Of a stretch of 64,000 bases of DNA, positions 42,999 to 52,209 are shown piece by piece (the first letter of the stretch is position 1; the number at the start of each line of letters is the position of its first letter). Source of the stretch: Metabacillus sp. KUDC1714. GTDB lineage: Bacteria; Bacillota; Bacilli; Bacillales; Bacillaceae. A program made the position numbers and the translations under genes. Below the pieces are notes generated by a model. That model was given only the letters and a program-made list of their open reading frames with translations, was not told where the DNA came from and did no database searches. The DNA is taken from contig NZ_CP055263.1 in NCBI RefSeq assembly GCF_014217835.1, forward strand, positions 3,351,501 through 3,415,500, in the 5' to 3' direction.

Positions 42999-43832
42999 TT
43001 GAGAGATTTAGATAGCATTATTGAAGAGATTCGGGAATTTTCAAAAGCGAATGAGTTACTTTCTTATCGTGAAGTAGAAGAATTACAGAATGTATTATAT
43101 GAAGATGAAGTAATTATACATATAACGATCGGTAGTGTTGAAGGTTATAAGGGCTTATTTTTAGCTACTGTTTATCGAGTGCTGTTTATTTATCATAATG
43201 AAATAAGTCAGCCTAAAGTGTTGGAAGTTCCCTATGAAAAATTAGAATATATTCATGTAAAACAACTAAATCATTATGTAGCAATGGAATTGTTTTTTGC
43301 AGGAACGAAAATTGAAATCATGGATTTGCCTCCAGATGATGCAAACACTATTAAGGATGAAGTGAATTTTCAAATAGATACCTATAATCCTGCAAATAAA
43401 ACGGGTAAAACACAGAAACGGAAGTTTGGATTCCTTCGTTATATTTTATTTATAGGAATTGCAGTACTAACGGGATACATAGTAGGGCCTCAATTTCATG
43501 TAGTAGAGGTATATGATGAAGCTATTACTGATTCCTTGACTAAGGAAGAAGGTGAAGAAAAATATCAATTGGAATTCTCTAATTTAGCAATAGAGAAGGG
43601 TGAGTATGACACAACAGTTAAAGGGATAATTAAGAATAACTCAGATAAGGAATATCGTTACATAAGTGTAGATATTCAATATTACAATAAAAAAGGTGCA
43701 ATCGTAGATAGTCAAATAACATCTGCATATGATTTAAAACCAGGAATGTCTTGGGATTTAAACTCATCTTCCATTAGTGAGTATGCAGAAAGCTTTGAAA
43801 TAGTAAGTGTGTATGTGGAAGAAGCAGAGTAA
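42999..43832 (+). CDS. Membrane protein with PH-like and FxLYD-type domains, function unknown
   Basis: 277 aa, starting at TTG after GTAGGAG. Residues ~30-128 look like a bacterial PH (YokE-type) domain (FLATVYRVLFIYHNE, YEKLEYIHVKQL). A basic linker (KTGKTQKRK) leads to one membrane segment at ~149-166 (YILFIGIAVLTGYIVG). The outer part (~190-270) resembles an FxLYD domain (IKNNSDKEYRYISVDIQYYN). It should thus have a cytoplasmic PH-like domain and an extracellular beta domain. No operon partners; terminators flank it. Role unknown. Confidence 0.75.
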   Translation: MRDLDSIIEEIREFSKANELLSYREVEELQNVLYEDEVIIHITIGSVEGYKGLFLATVYRVLFIYHNEISQPKVLEVPYEKLEYIHVKQLNHYVAMELFFAGTKIEIMDLPPDDANTIKDEVNFQIDTYNPANKTGKTQKRKFGFLRYILFIGIAVLTGYIVGPQFHVVEVYDEAITDSLTKEEGEEKYQLEFSNLAIEKGEYDTTVKGIIKNNSDKEYRYISVDIQYYNKKGAIVDSQITSAYDLKPGMSWDLNSSSISEYAESFEIVSVYVEEAE

Positions 43833-43840
43833 AATATTTA

Positions 43841-43886
43841 AAAATAGTGGATTAAAGCAACTTTTGTCTTTTAATCCACTATTTAT
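43841..43886. terminator. Terminator after PH-domain gene (possibly bidirectional)
   Basis: AAATAGTGGATTAAA pairs with TTTAATCCACTATTT. A- and T-rich flanks on both sides could also serve the converging yesN-type gene. Confidence 0.8.
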
Positions 43887-43959
43887 TTGTAATAAGCCAA
43901 GTTAATGTTTATCCAATTAAACTCATCACCAGAAAGAAATAGCTCAATTAAAATTCACA

Positions 43960-45582
43960 TTAAGAATTGCTTAACTTTCGATAGTCCACAGGAGTATAAT
44001 TTGTTTCTTTTTTAAAAAGCTTCGTAAAATATGAATAATTTCCATACCCTACTTTATCAGAAATTATATGAACAGGAAGGTCTGTATTATTTAGTAAATC
44101 TTTCGCAATGTCCACTCTTTTTTTAATAATGTAATTTACAAGTGATATACCAGTTTCCTTTTTGAAATATCTCGCAATATAATCTGGGCTAAGATAAACA
44201 ATTTTTGCTAAGCTAGTTCTCGTAATGTTTTCCTGATAATTTTGATCAATATAATCACAAATTGTATTGACGACAGATTTCTGTGAGTTAGTAAATGCCA
44301 TATAGTCTAGCGAAACATCAACTAAATAAGAAATGTAAATCATTAAATCATCTATAGATCTTGATGATTGAGCTAGTAATAAATCGCCAGTCTTCCCTTG
44401 AAATAACTTATTAGCTAGAATTTCTTTTTTCTTTAGATGAGTATAGATTAATTGTGTAATATCTAATCTAAAACTGCACAACACATTTTGATCTAACGCA
44501 TTTTTTTCTAATAAGTTTGTAAGGTATTGATAGCATTTATTAATGAAACTTAATTTATTGTCTGTTTCGAGATAATGCTCCAATAGTTGTAAATTTGGTT
44601 CAACATATTTTTTGACTTCTTTTATGGTCGTTTCTAATAGGAAGGTTTTGTTTCTAAAATCTACAGTTTCTTTACTCAGCACTTGAATGTCCTTAACAGT
44701 AGTTGGAAAATTGTCTAAAGGACTTATAGCTCCAATCCTACATTGGACATCGCACTTTAATTGATTGTTAATGGCTGCAATTATCTGGTTACAAGAAGAG
44801 AGCAAGTCCTTAGATGATACTTCAGAAGTACAATCTAGTAATTTGAAAATAGCAAGATACTCTTCTTTACTTTTACTAAATTCTAGAAAACTATCTAAAC
44901 GAAAAGAAGCATCTTTGAACGCTTCTGCAATAATAGATTTTAACCTATTTTGTAAATTGTTTTCTTTATCAAATAACGAAATTATTTCCATGTTATCGAC
45001 TAATGTATAAGGAAATAAATCAAGAAGTAGTGGCACAAAATAATCATGCAAAGAATAATCTATCTGTTTGATTTTTAGTTGTTCTTGTAATTCTTCATTA
45101 GATATAGAGTCGTTGTTTTTTAAATAAGTGTGCCAAAAATGTTCTACTATTTCTTCTTTGTTTTGCTGCCAGTAATGCCCAACTTTTACTGCATCATCTT
45201 TTACTTGACTTTGTTTCACTTTATTTATTGCCTTTTTAATTATTAATTCAAGTTTATCGAATTCAATCGGTTTTAAATAATATTCAAAACTTTGAAGTTC
45301 AATTGCTTTTTGGGCGTAGTTAAAGTCAGCAAAATTAGTTAAATAGATAGCTTGAACATTAAAGCCCTCAGATCTTATCCAAGCCAATAATTCAAGCCCA
45401 CTACCTTGGGGCATTTCTATATCGGAAATTAAAATATGGACCATATTTTTATCAAATATTTTTTTCGCCTGACGTATATTGTAAGCGGAGTAAATATGTT
45501 GGATGCCTAAAGAAGTCCAATCTATTTTTTGTTCTAAAGCAGATACGACAAATCGATCATCGTCAACAATCAACACATTCAT
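43960..45582 (-). CDS. YesN-family response regulator (REC + AraC-type HTH)
   Basis: Response regulator of 540 aa. The receiver domain (residues 1-120) has DDD at 7-9, phospho-acceptor D54 in LISDIEMPQG, T83 and K105 in YLKPIEF. A long linker of about 300 residues follows, and the C-terminal double HTH spans ~440-538 (TRTSLAKIVYLSPDYIARYF, VHIISDKVGYGNYSYFTKLF). It lies 7 bases after the sensor kinase gene in the same direction. The pair is divergent from an oligosaccharide importer, which it most likely activates upon sugar sensing; this is the rule for YesMN/LplABC clusters. Confidence 0.94.
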   Translation of the reverse strand: MNVLIVDDDRFVVSALEQKIDWTSLGIQHIYSAYNIRQAKKIFDKNMVHILISDIEMPQGSGLELLAWIRSEGFNVQAIYLTNFADFNYAQKAIELQSFEYYLKPIEFDKLELIIKKAINKVKQSQVKDDAVKVGHYWQQNKEEIVEHFWHTYLKNNDSISNEELQEQLKIKQIDYSLHDYFVPLLLDLFPYTLVDNMEIISLFDKENNLQNRLKSIIAEAFKDASFRLDSFLEFSKSKEEYLAIFKLLDCTSEVSSKDLLSSCNQIIAAINNQLKCDVQCRIGAISPLDNFPTTVKDIQVLSKETVDFRNKTFLLETTIKEVKKYVEPNLQLLEHYLETDNKLSFINKCYQYLTNLLEKNALDQNVLCSFRLDITQLIYTHLKKKEILANKLFQGKTGDLLLAQSSRSIDDLMIYISYLVDVSLDYMAFTNSQKSVVNTICDYIDQNYQENITRTSLAKIVYLSPDYIARYFKKETGISLVNYIIKKRVDIAKDLLNNTDLPVHIISDKVGYGNYSYFTKLFKKETNYTPVDYRKLSNS

Positions 45583-45589
45583 TTACAAT

Positions 45590-47290
45590 TCACTCCTCAA
45601 AAATGAGATAGGGTAAGATTAGCACAATTTCTGCGCCGTCATCTAAATTATTAGAAAATTCTATCGTAAATTCGCCACTATACATTAATCTAAGTCTTTG
45701 AACGACATTGTTGATTCCAATCTTTTCGCCATGTTGATCAGTTAAAGGAATATTGTTCTTAAGCTTATTCAATATATCAGCAGGGAATCCTGGACCATTA
45801 TCTTTTAAAGTTATTTTGATAAACTTCTTATTATCTATATATTGTAACCTTAAGGATATTTTGACTTGTTCATCTAGAGAAACTGAGTATTTAATCGTAT
45901 TTTCAATAAATGTTTGTAACACTAAAGGCGGAATTTTCATTTTTTCAATATCATTCTCAATAAAAATATCAAAAAGAAAAGCGTCACCGTGTACTAATTT
46001 TTGTATTGCTAGATAATCGTTAATATGGTTTAATTCCTTTTCTAGTTTTACAAAGTTTTGATTTGTTTGAAATAAATATCTGAAATATTTAGATGTGGAT
46101 AAGGCCATTTCTTTTATTTCTTTATACAGCTCCATTTGCGCCATGCTATAAATGGTCGTTAAACAATTTAGATAAAAGTGTGGCTTAATTTGTAGTTTCA
46201 TAAAATCCATTTGAATTTGCTTCTTTTCAATTTCTTGCTCATAAATATTAACTTTTAATTTTTTTATTTCACTTATCAAACCTCTGAATTGTGTATTTGC
46301 TTGTTCGAGCTCTATTATACTGCTACTTTTAAAATCAATTGCTTCATTATTTTGATTGAGATCAGATAGGTTTTTAGAAAATCTTTGAATTGGTGATATC
46401 ACTTTGTTTTTCATATAGAGGACAATTAAAAATAAAATGAAACTGATAACTATTGTTGCAAAGATAAGAACAAACTGAGCAATCACGACTCTTTCATAAG
46501 CACTAAAATGGTCGACAGATACATGTAAGGTAAAAGGTAGAGAGGTATTTTCTCCTTTAAATACAAGGTGACTACTAAAAAAGTCGTTCGATTTTTCCTT
46601 TTTAAACAAATTTACTTGATCTAAGTCAGAAAGAAAGCCATGTTGATCATTCTCCATTATGATCGTTCCATTTTTACCTAAATTGATGTCTTGCAAAGGC
46701 AAAAGAATATCCTCTACATCAATCAAAGAAATAAACATTCTATTTTCATACTCTAATGAGTGATATAAATAGAATTTATTGTTGAGCTTGAGGGATTTCC
46801 AAGTATACATATCCTCATAATTATTCAAAGTTGTTTTTTTAGATATCAGGAAATTTTCCACTTTTATATATTCAGAATAATCCATTTGAATGGGAGAACT
46901 ATTAAAAAAGTAGTTCTCTTTTTTTAATGCTAAAAAGAATTGAAATTCTTTTCCAGTGGAATATTGAAAATCGTTCACTCTTGATCTGAAGTCACTGATG
47001 CTTTCAGGTAATTCTGACATATCATTGGCATCTTCAATATTTTTAATTAAAGGCTCGTGCTTCACAGTCCAAATCATAAAATGATCGATAGCATTAAATT
47101 TTTGTTGTGCGTCTTTTAGGTAGAGGTCAACGGTATTAGTAATGTAGTCGATGCTTTGTTGTCTAGTAATTGAAATAGTAAAGAAACTAACGAAAATATT
47201 GATAAGTAATATAGTAATGAAAATGATCAATAGGACTTTAGAATAATAATTAACAGAACGTGAAGGAGTTTTTCTAGTATTCAACCACAA
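45590..47290 (-). CDS. YesM-family sensor histidine kinase
   Basis: Membrane sensor kinase (566 aa) starting at TTG after GGAGGTG. TM1 is at about 17-39 and TM2 at about 263-287; the ~220 residues between form the extracellular sensor. A HAMP-like linker is followed by the His_kinase motif MKLQIKPHFYLNCLTTIYSM, whose H accepts the phosphate, and a HATPase domain with FIENTIKYSV and LKDNGPGFP. Expected to phosphorylate the YesN-type regulator just downstream. An extracellular sugar or sugar-loaded binding protein is the likely signal. Confidence 0.94.
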   Translation of the reverse strand: MWLNTRKTPSRSVNYYSKVLLIIFITILLINIFVSFFTISITRQQSIDYITNTVDLYLKDAQQKFNAIDHFMIWTVKHEPLIKNIEDANDMSELPESISDFRSRVNDFQYSTGKEFQFFLALKKENYFFNSSPIQMDYSEYIKVENFLISKKTTLNNYEDMYTWKSLKLNNKFYLYHSLEYENRMFISLIDVEDILLPLQDINLGKNGTIIMENDQHGFLSDLDQVNLFKKEKSNDFFSSHLVFKGENTSLPFTLHVSVDHFSAYERVVIAQFVLIFATIVISFILFLIVLYMKNKVISPIQRFSKNLSDLNQNNEAIDFKSSSIIELEQANTQFRGLISEIKKLKVNIYEQEIEKKQIQMDFMKLQIKPHFYLNCLTTIYSMAQMELYKEIKEMALSTSKYFRYLFQTNQNFVKLEKELNHINDYLAIQKLVHGDAFLFDIFIENDIEKMKIPPLVLQTFIENTIKYSVSLDEQVKISLRLQYIDNKKFIKITLKDNGPGFPADILNKLKNNIPLTDQHGEKIGINNVVQRLRLMYSGEFTIEFSNNLDDGAEIVLILPYLIFEE

Positions 47291-47593
47291 TTCTTTTTCA
47301 CCTCCAAGGCTTACCTTACTCTACATTATATAGATTCAAATTGCATTTTCTAGCACAATACCGTCAAGAAAGCGGTTAATTTTCCAAGTGAAGACTGAAT
47401 AGTGCTATTTTGTTCAGTTTGATTTCAATAAATAGTCTAATTATCACCGAATAGTATTAGGGACTTAACCGTTTACTTCTATTTAATGGTGAATGCGCTA
47501 CCATATAATGAATTATACCCAGTGAAGGATAAGCAAGCTTATTATTAAATGCACTTCAAAATTATTTGTATAGTAAATAAAGGAGGGGGAAAA
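47291..47593. promoter_or_regulatory. Divergent control region of sensor kinase and importer
   Basis: No gene is seen. GAATAGTGCTATT (about 47398) and GAATAGTATTAGG (about 47450) are similar direct copies about 50 bases apart and could be YesN-type binding sites. CATATAATG near 47500 is a plausible -10 for the importer operon. All assignments here are tentative. Confidence 0.35.
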
Positions 47594-48562
47594 TTGGAAA
47601 ATAAAGTTGTTACTCAAACTATCACTAATGCAACAGTTATCTCGAACAATAGTAATACATCTAAAAGGCTGAAACAGTTTAAGAAAAGTGGACCATTATA
47701 TGTTTTGTTGCTTCCTTCAATTATATTATTAATTTGTTTTACTTACCTACCTATGTATGGGTTAATAATCGCATTCAAAGATTATTCACCAACGTTAGGT
47801 ATCTTAGAGAGCCCATGGGTAGGATTAAAGCACTTTATTCAATTTTTTAATTCTTACCAATTTGATCTCACAATAAAAAATACGTTAAATATCAGTTTAT
47901 ACAGTATTTTAGTGGGGTTTCCTCTGCCAATTGCATTAGCAATACTTTGTAATCAATTACGTATTGGAATGTTTAAAAAGGTTTTTCAGGTAACTACCTA
48001 TTTACCACATTTTATTTCTACAATGGTTATGTGCGGAATGATTTTGATTTTCTTGTCACCTAGCAATGGATTAATTTCTAATTTTTTGGGGTTAATTGGG
48101 ATTGAAATGCCAAATGTTTTGTCAAAGGCATCATTTTTTAGCAGTATCTATGTATGGAGTGATGTATGGCAACATATAGGGTGGGACAGTATCATTTATT
48201 TAGCAGCTCTTTCAGCAATTAATCCAACCTATTACGAAGCTGCTACAATGGATGGCGCTAGTAAAATGCAAAAGATTCTTCATATTGATATACCATTACT
48301 TTTACCTACCGCGATGATTCTATTAATATTACGTGCAGGCAGTCTCTTGAGTGTAGGATTTGAAAAAGTACTTTTACTACAAAATCCTTTAAATATAGCT
48401 GGAAGTGAAGTTATTTCTACCTATGTTTATAAAATAGGGCTACAAAATTTTCAGTATAGCTTGTCAACAGCAATCGGGTTATTCAATACAGTAGTCAATA
48501 TTGTTATCTTACTTTTAGTGAATTGGATGTCTAAGAAACTAACGAAAACAAGCTTGTTTTAG
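47594..48562 (+). CDS. LplB-type ABC sugar transporter permease (second importer)
   Basis: CUT1 permease of 322 aa. The frame opens at 47549, but AAAGGAGGGG places the start at TTG 47594. Six membrane segments; EAATMDGASKMQKILHIDIP is the EAA loop and YVYKIGLQNFQYSLSTAIGL the family-typical TM5-6 region. It is paralogous to the fragment at 1-390. It forms the importer with the next two genes, which together are likely regulated by the divergent YesMN pair. No ATPase gene is nearby. Confidence 0.94.
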   Translation: MENKVVTQTITNATVISNNSNTSKRLKQFKKSGPLYVLLLPSIILLICFTYLPMYGLIIAFKDYSPTLGILESPWVGLKHFIQFFNSYQFDLTIKNTLNISLYSILVGFPLPIALAILCNQLRIGMFKKVFQVTTYLPHFISTMVMCGMILIFLSPSNGLISNFLGLIGIEMPNVLSKASFFSSIYVWSDVWQHIGWDSIIYLAALSAINPTYYEAATMDGASKMQKILHIDIPLLLPTAMILLILRAGSLLSVGFEKVLLLQNPLNIAGSEVISTYVYKIGLQNFQYSLSTAIGLFNTVVNIVILLLVNWMSKKLTKTSLF

Positions 48563-48577
48563 AGGGGAGGTAAGGAT

Positions 48578-49498
48578 TTGGAAACGATAATGAAAAAGAA
48601 GTTTGCCAAAAAATCAAGAACTGAAAAGAGTTGGAAAGATAGAATTTTTGATATTTCGGTATATGGAATAGCGATACTGATGATGGTAATGATTATATAT
48701 CCTCTATGGTTTATTGTAATCGCTTCATTTAGTAACCCTGCTGATATTGCAAACGGAAATGTGTGGTTTTGGCCAAAAGAGTGGAAACTAGATGGATATA
48801 TTGAATTACTGAAACAAGAGATGATTTGGAGAGGATATCTAAATACAATTATCTACACGATTGTCGGAACGTTTATTGCATTGGTTGTGAACATACCAGC
48901 TGGATATGTTTTATCAAGGCAAGATTTATTTGGAAGAAAATTGATTTCCACCTTTTATATTATTCCCATGTTCATAGGTGGTGGTTTAATTCCAACTTAT
49001 TTGGTAGTGAAAAATTTTGGCTTATTAGATACATTTTGGGTTTTGGTGTTACCTTTTTCTGTTTCAGCTTTTAACATTATCATTGCAAAAACATTCTTTA
49101 AAAACAGTATTCCTGAAAGTCTTTGGGAAGCAGCTCAGATTGATGGCTGTGGTACGATCAGATATTTTCTAACGATGGTGTTACCATTGTCAAAAGCAAT
49201 TCTTGCAGTCATTGGGCTTTGGACAGCAGTAGGGATATGGAATTCTTGGTTTGATGCTATGATTTATATTTCAAACGAAAGTTTACAACCGCTACAACTG
49301 ATACTACGAAGAATTTTGATAGCTAATGAATCGCTGCTTGGAACTGCATCAGGGGATCTAGCATCGGAATTAAGAAGATTATCAGAGATGATGAAATATG
49401 CAGCAATAGTCGTTTCCACTCTTCCAATTATGTGTTTATATCCATTTTTACAAAAGTATTTTAATCAAGGTGTTATGGTTGGTTCAATAAAAGAATAA
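48578..49498 (+). CDS. YtcP-type ABC sugar transporter permease (second importer)
   Basis: 306 aa, TTG start well spaced from GAGGGGAGG (an ATG four codons later is also in frame). Six membrane segments; EAA loop SLWEAAQIDGCGTIRYFLTM and terminal YFNQGVMVGSIKE. It is highly similar to the permease at 408-1316, showing that the whole transporter was duplicated or acquired twice. It partners with the previous permease and the following lipoprotein. Confidence 0.94.
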   Translation: METIMKKKFAKKSRTEKSWKDRIFDISVYGIAILMMVMIIYPLWFIVIASFSNPADIANGNVWFWPKEWKLDGYIELLKQEMIWRGYLNTIIYTIVGTFIALVVNIPAGYVLSRQDLFGRKLISTFYIIPMFIGGGLIPTYLVVKNFGLLDTFWVLVLPFSVSAFNIIIAKTFFKNSIPESLWEAAQIDGCGTIRYFLTMVLPLSKAILAVIGLWTAVGIWNSWFDAMIYISNESLQPLQLILRRILIANESLLGTASGDLASELRRLSEMMKYAAIVVSTLPIMCLYPFLQKYFNQGVMVGSIKE

Positions 49499-49515
49499 TA
49501 ATAGGGGGAAATAAG

Positions 49516-51063
49516 ATGCTTAAGAAAAAATTAGGATTGTTATTAAATGTTACTTTAGCAGCTAGTTTAATAGTAGGATGTAGTAAGGACTCATCTAGTT
49601 CGGAATCCAAAGAAGATGGAACCTATAAAATTGCGACAGTACGTTGGTCAGACTGGGGAGATGACTTTTTAAAAGGGTTTGTGGAAGAGACTGAAAAAGA
49701 AGCTGGAATTTCAATTGATTGGGATATTTATCTAAATAGTGAATGGGCAGACAAAAAATCTATCTTAATGGCTGGGGGAGATTTACCTGATGCATTTTGG
49801 GGTTCTTTGGCTCTAGGTGATTCAGATATTGCTAAGAACTCAGGCGTGTTTATTCCGTTAGAAGATTTGATTGAAGAGAATATGCCTAACTTAAAAGCTG
49901 CATTTGATGCAGATCCTACTTTACGTGCTATGGTTACATCTCCTGATGGACATATTTATAGTCTGCCAAAGAAACTACCATTAAGACCAATTGCAGGAAA
50001 TTCATTGTACATCAATCAAAAATGGTTGGATAATTTAGGCTTATCAATGCCACAGACTTATGAAGAATTTTATAACGTTTTAAAAGCATTTAAAGAGGAA
50101 GATGCAAACGGAAACGGAGACCCTAATGATGAAATTGCTTATCAGGGTGATGTTATGGGGTTTATTTTACCATTTGGTTTACCTAAAGGTAGTTATTCAA
50201 CTAGTATGACTGTAAAAGATGGAAAGCCAATCTATATCCCAACTGAAGATGCCTATAAAGATGGAATTGAGTGGATGCATAAAGCATATACAGAAGGGCT
50301 AATTGATCAAGAGCTATTTACGCAAGATACTTCTATGGCTGAAGCAAAACGGAAAAGTGAAGAAGGTTCCTTGGTTGGGGTATCATCTGGTTGGACGCCG
50401 GACGCAACATTTGGACCAAATGCAGGTGAGTATGCGCAAATACCTGCACTAGAAGGACCAAATGGAGAACGGTATGTAATGACAGATGCACCCGTTTATT
50501 CTAGAAATGAATTTATGATCACAACAAAAGCGGAGAATCCTGCTGAATTATTGAAATGGGTAGATGAATTTTACACAGAAGACGCAAGTATTCAAACCTT
50601 CTACGGTTCTTTCGGTGTTGGTGTTGAAAAAGGAGAAGACGGAACATACAAAGTCTTAGATGCTCCTGAAGGTGAATCAGCAGATATATTTGCATGGATT
50701 AACTCATTTCGAGATTTTGGTCCAAAATATGTCGGCGAAGGATTTAATGAAAAAGTAACACTTCCAACTAATGGTGGAGATGGATTGAAGCTTGAATTAG
50801 ACAAACAAATTAATAAGTATGCAAAAGAACAATATCCTAATGTTGTTTATACAACTGAAGAAATGAACCGTTTAAGTACATTAAGTACAGACATTGATTC
50901 TTATGTGAATTCTATGCAATCTAAGTGGGTTGTTGAGGGTGGAGCTACAAAGGAGTGGGATTCATATATCTCTCAATTAAAACAAATGGGTATGGACGAA
51001 TATTTGGATATTCAGAACAAAGCATTTGATAGATATCAAAAAAGTCTTGTGGAATCCAAATAA
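49516..51063 (+). CDS. Extracellular solute-binding lipoprotein (second importer)
   Basis: 515 aa, with lipobox LIVGC and acylated C22. MAGGDLPDAFWGSLALGD, LYINQKWLDNLGLSMPQTYE and DANGNGDPNDEI repeat the family pattern of the protein at 1405-3048. Binds an oligosaccharide outside the cell for the preceding permeases. Context (sucrose PTS and GH13 genes downstream, YesMN upstream) suggests a glucose/fructose oligosaccharide. A hairpin follows within 40 bases. Confidence 0.93.
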   Translation: MLKKKLGLLLNVTLAASLIVGCSKDSSSSESKEDGTYKIATVRWSDWGDDFLKGFVEETEKEAGISIDWDIYLNSEWADKKSILMAGGDLPDAFWGSLALGDSDIAKNSGVFIPLEDLIEENMPNLKAAFDADPTLRAMVTSPDGHIYSLPKKLPLRPIAGNSLYINQKWLDNLGLSMPQTYEEFYNVLKAFKEEDANGNGDPNDEIAYQGDVMGFILPFGLPKGSYSTSMTVKDGKPIYIPTEDAYKDGIEWMHKAYTEGLIDQELFTQDTSMAEAKRKSEEGSLVGVSSGWTPDATFGPNAGEYAQIPALEGPNGERYVMTDAPVYSRNEFMITTKAENPAELLKWVDEFYTEDASIQTFYGSFGVGVEKGEDGTYKVLDAPEGESADIFAWINSFRDFGPKYVGEGFNEKVTLPTNGGDGLKLELDKQINKYAKEQYPNVVYTTEEMNRLSTLSTDIDSYVNSMQSKWVVEGGATKEWDSYISQLKQMGMDEYLDIQNKAFDRYQKSLVESK

Positions 51064-51099
51064 ATTTCGACTATTAATTTGAAACTCATTAAAAGAAAT

Positions 51100-51144
51100 G
51101 ACAGTCGGTTTACTCCTAATTCGTGGAGACGACTGTTGTTTTTC
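51100..51144 (+). terminator. Terminator after second binding-protein gene
   Basis: ACAGTCG pairs with CGACTGT across 22 bases and is followed by TGTTTTTC. Short stem; may permit read-through to the DUF624 gene. Confidence 0.5.
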
Positions 51145-51240
51145 ATAAAGCAAATTTATTTGAGAGTACAAATTAATATGTTACTTTTACTATAATTAGA
51201 GGATAGATAATTGATAATTGCTAGAAAGGGGCGGTGAAAA

Positions 51241-51864
51241 TTGAGCCATTTATTTAATTTAGATGGACGATTATTTGGATTTTTATCAAGAGCAATAGAC
51301 CTAGTAATTTTAAACTTTATATTCTTACTTTTTTGTATGCCTATCATAACCATTGGTGCTTCAATCACTGCTTTATATTCTGTATTAATAAAAATGGTAA
51401 GAGATGAAGATAAGTATGTTGTTAAAAGTTTCATATTATCTTTTAAAAAGAATTTTACCCAAAGTACAATTATTTGGTTCATTTTGTTAGCCGCTGGATC
51501 TATCCTTCTTGCGAATTTCCTTCTTTTGGGAAGTCTAAGTGGAGTGCCAAAGCTTTTTTTTGTAAGCATGTTAATAATGTTTGGTTTTGTTTATCTTTGC
51601 ATCTTGCTTTTTATTTTTCCTTATATGGCTAGATATGAAGATACTATTAAAAAGTCACTATTAAATTCATTATTGATCGGTCTATCTAATTTTCCCTATT
51701 TTCTATTATTATCATTTCTTTTCGTCGTTCCAGTTATTTTTATTTTTTCTTCATCCATAGGATTCTTATCAGGGTTATATTTTGGAACTTTCGGGGGAAT
51801 TGCATTACTTTGTTTTATTAATTCATCTATCTTTAATAAAGCTTTTTCAAAATATGAGACATAG
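51241..51864 (+). CDS. DUF624 membrane protein (YesL-like), second copy
   Basis: 207 aa, starting at TTG after AAAGGGGCGGTG. The N-terminus FNLDGRLFGFLSRAIDLVIL and PIITIGASITALYSVLIKM match the DUF624/YesL family; about five hydrophobic segments. It occupies the same place behind the importer as the copy at 4660. Function unknown. Confidence 0.88.
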   Translation: MSHLFNLDGRLFGFLSRAIDLVILNFIFLLFCMPIITIGASITALYSVLIKMVRDEDKYVVKSFILSFKKNFTQSTIIWFILLAAGSILLANFLLLGSLSGVPKLFFVSMLIMFGFVYLCILLFIFPYMARYEDTIKKSLLNSLLIGLSNFPYFLLLSFLFVVPVIFIFSSSIGFLSGLYFGTFGGIALLCFINSSIFNKAFSKYET

Positions 51865-51869
51865 AAAAA

Positions 51870-52024
51870 CTATTAAACGAAGGGGGGAACATATAAATAG
51901 TAATAAGGTTGATACTAAACTAAAAAACAACTCCCCATGTCTAATCTATATCCGAATAATGGCCACTTATAAAAAAATTCCGTTATTAGGATTTTTTTCG
52001 AACCAATTTGTACAGGAAGTTGCA
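51870..52024 (+). other. Ribosome site and short frames: possible gene remnant
   Basis: AAGGGGGGAACATATAA (about 51880) resembles a strong translation start, but no ATG follows at the right distance; an ATA is there instead. A 22-codon frame from ATG 51958 (MATYKKIPLLGFFSNQFVQE) ends at the TAG at 52022. No family is recognised with confidence. It could be the ruin of a gene that once followed DUF624. Confidence 0.25.
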
Positions 52025-52034
52025 TAGATAAGAG

Positions 52035-52068
52035 CCTTGATAGCCTTTGTGTTATCAAGGATTTTTTT
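52035..52068 (+). terminator. Terminator of second importer operon
   Basis: CCTTGATA pairs with TATCAAGG around 10 bases and is followed by ATTTTTTT. Confidence 0.8.
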
Positions 52069-52209
52069 GTCTAACAATAATTATAATTGTGCTCCATATT
52101 CTTTTAATGAATTTTGATAATAGTTTTTTAAAATGTAATGATGGTAAAATTGGATTTGGAGCACCTGTTATACTATAATAAACTAACTTTCATTTTTAGG
52201 AGATCAAAT

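Noticed and set aside
51958..52024. Ferritin-like C-terminus in a 22-codon frame
   Set aside because: The resemblance is to a few residues only and cannot be told from chance.
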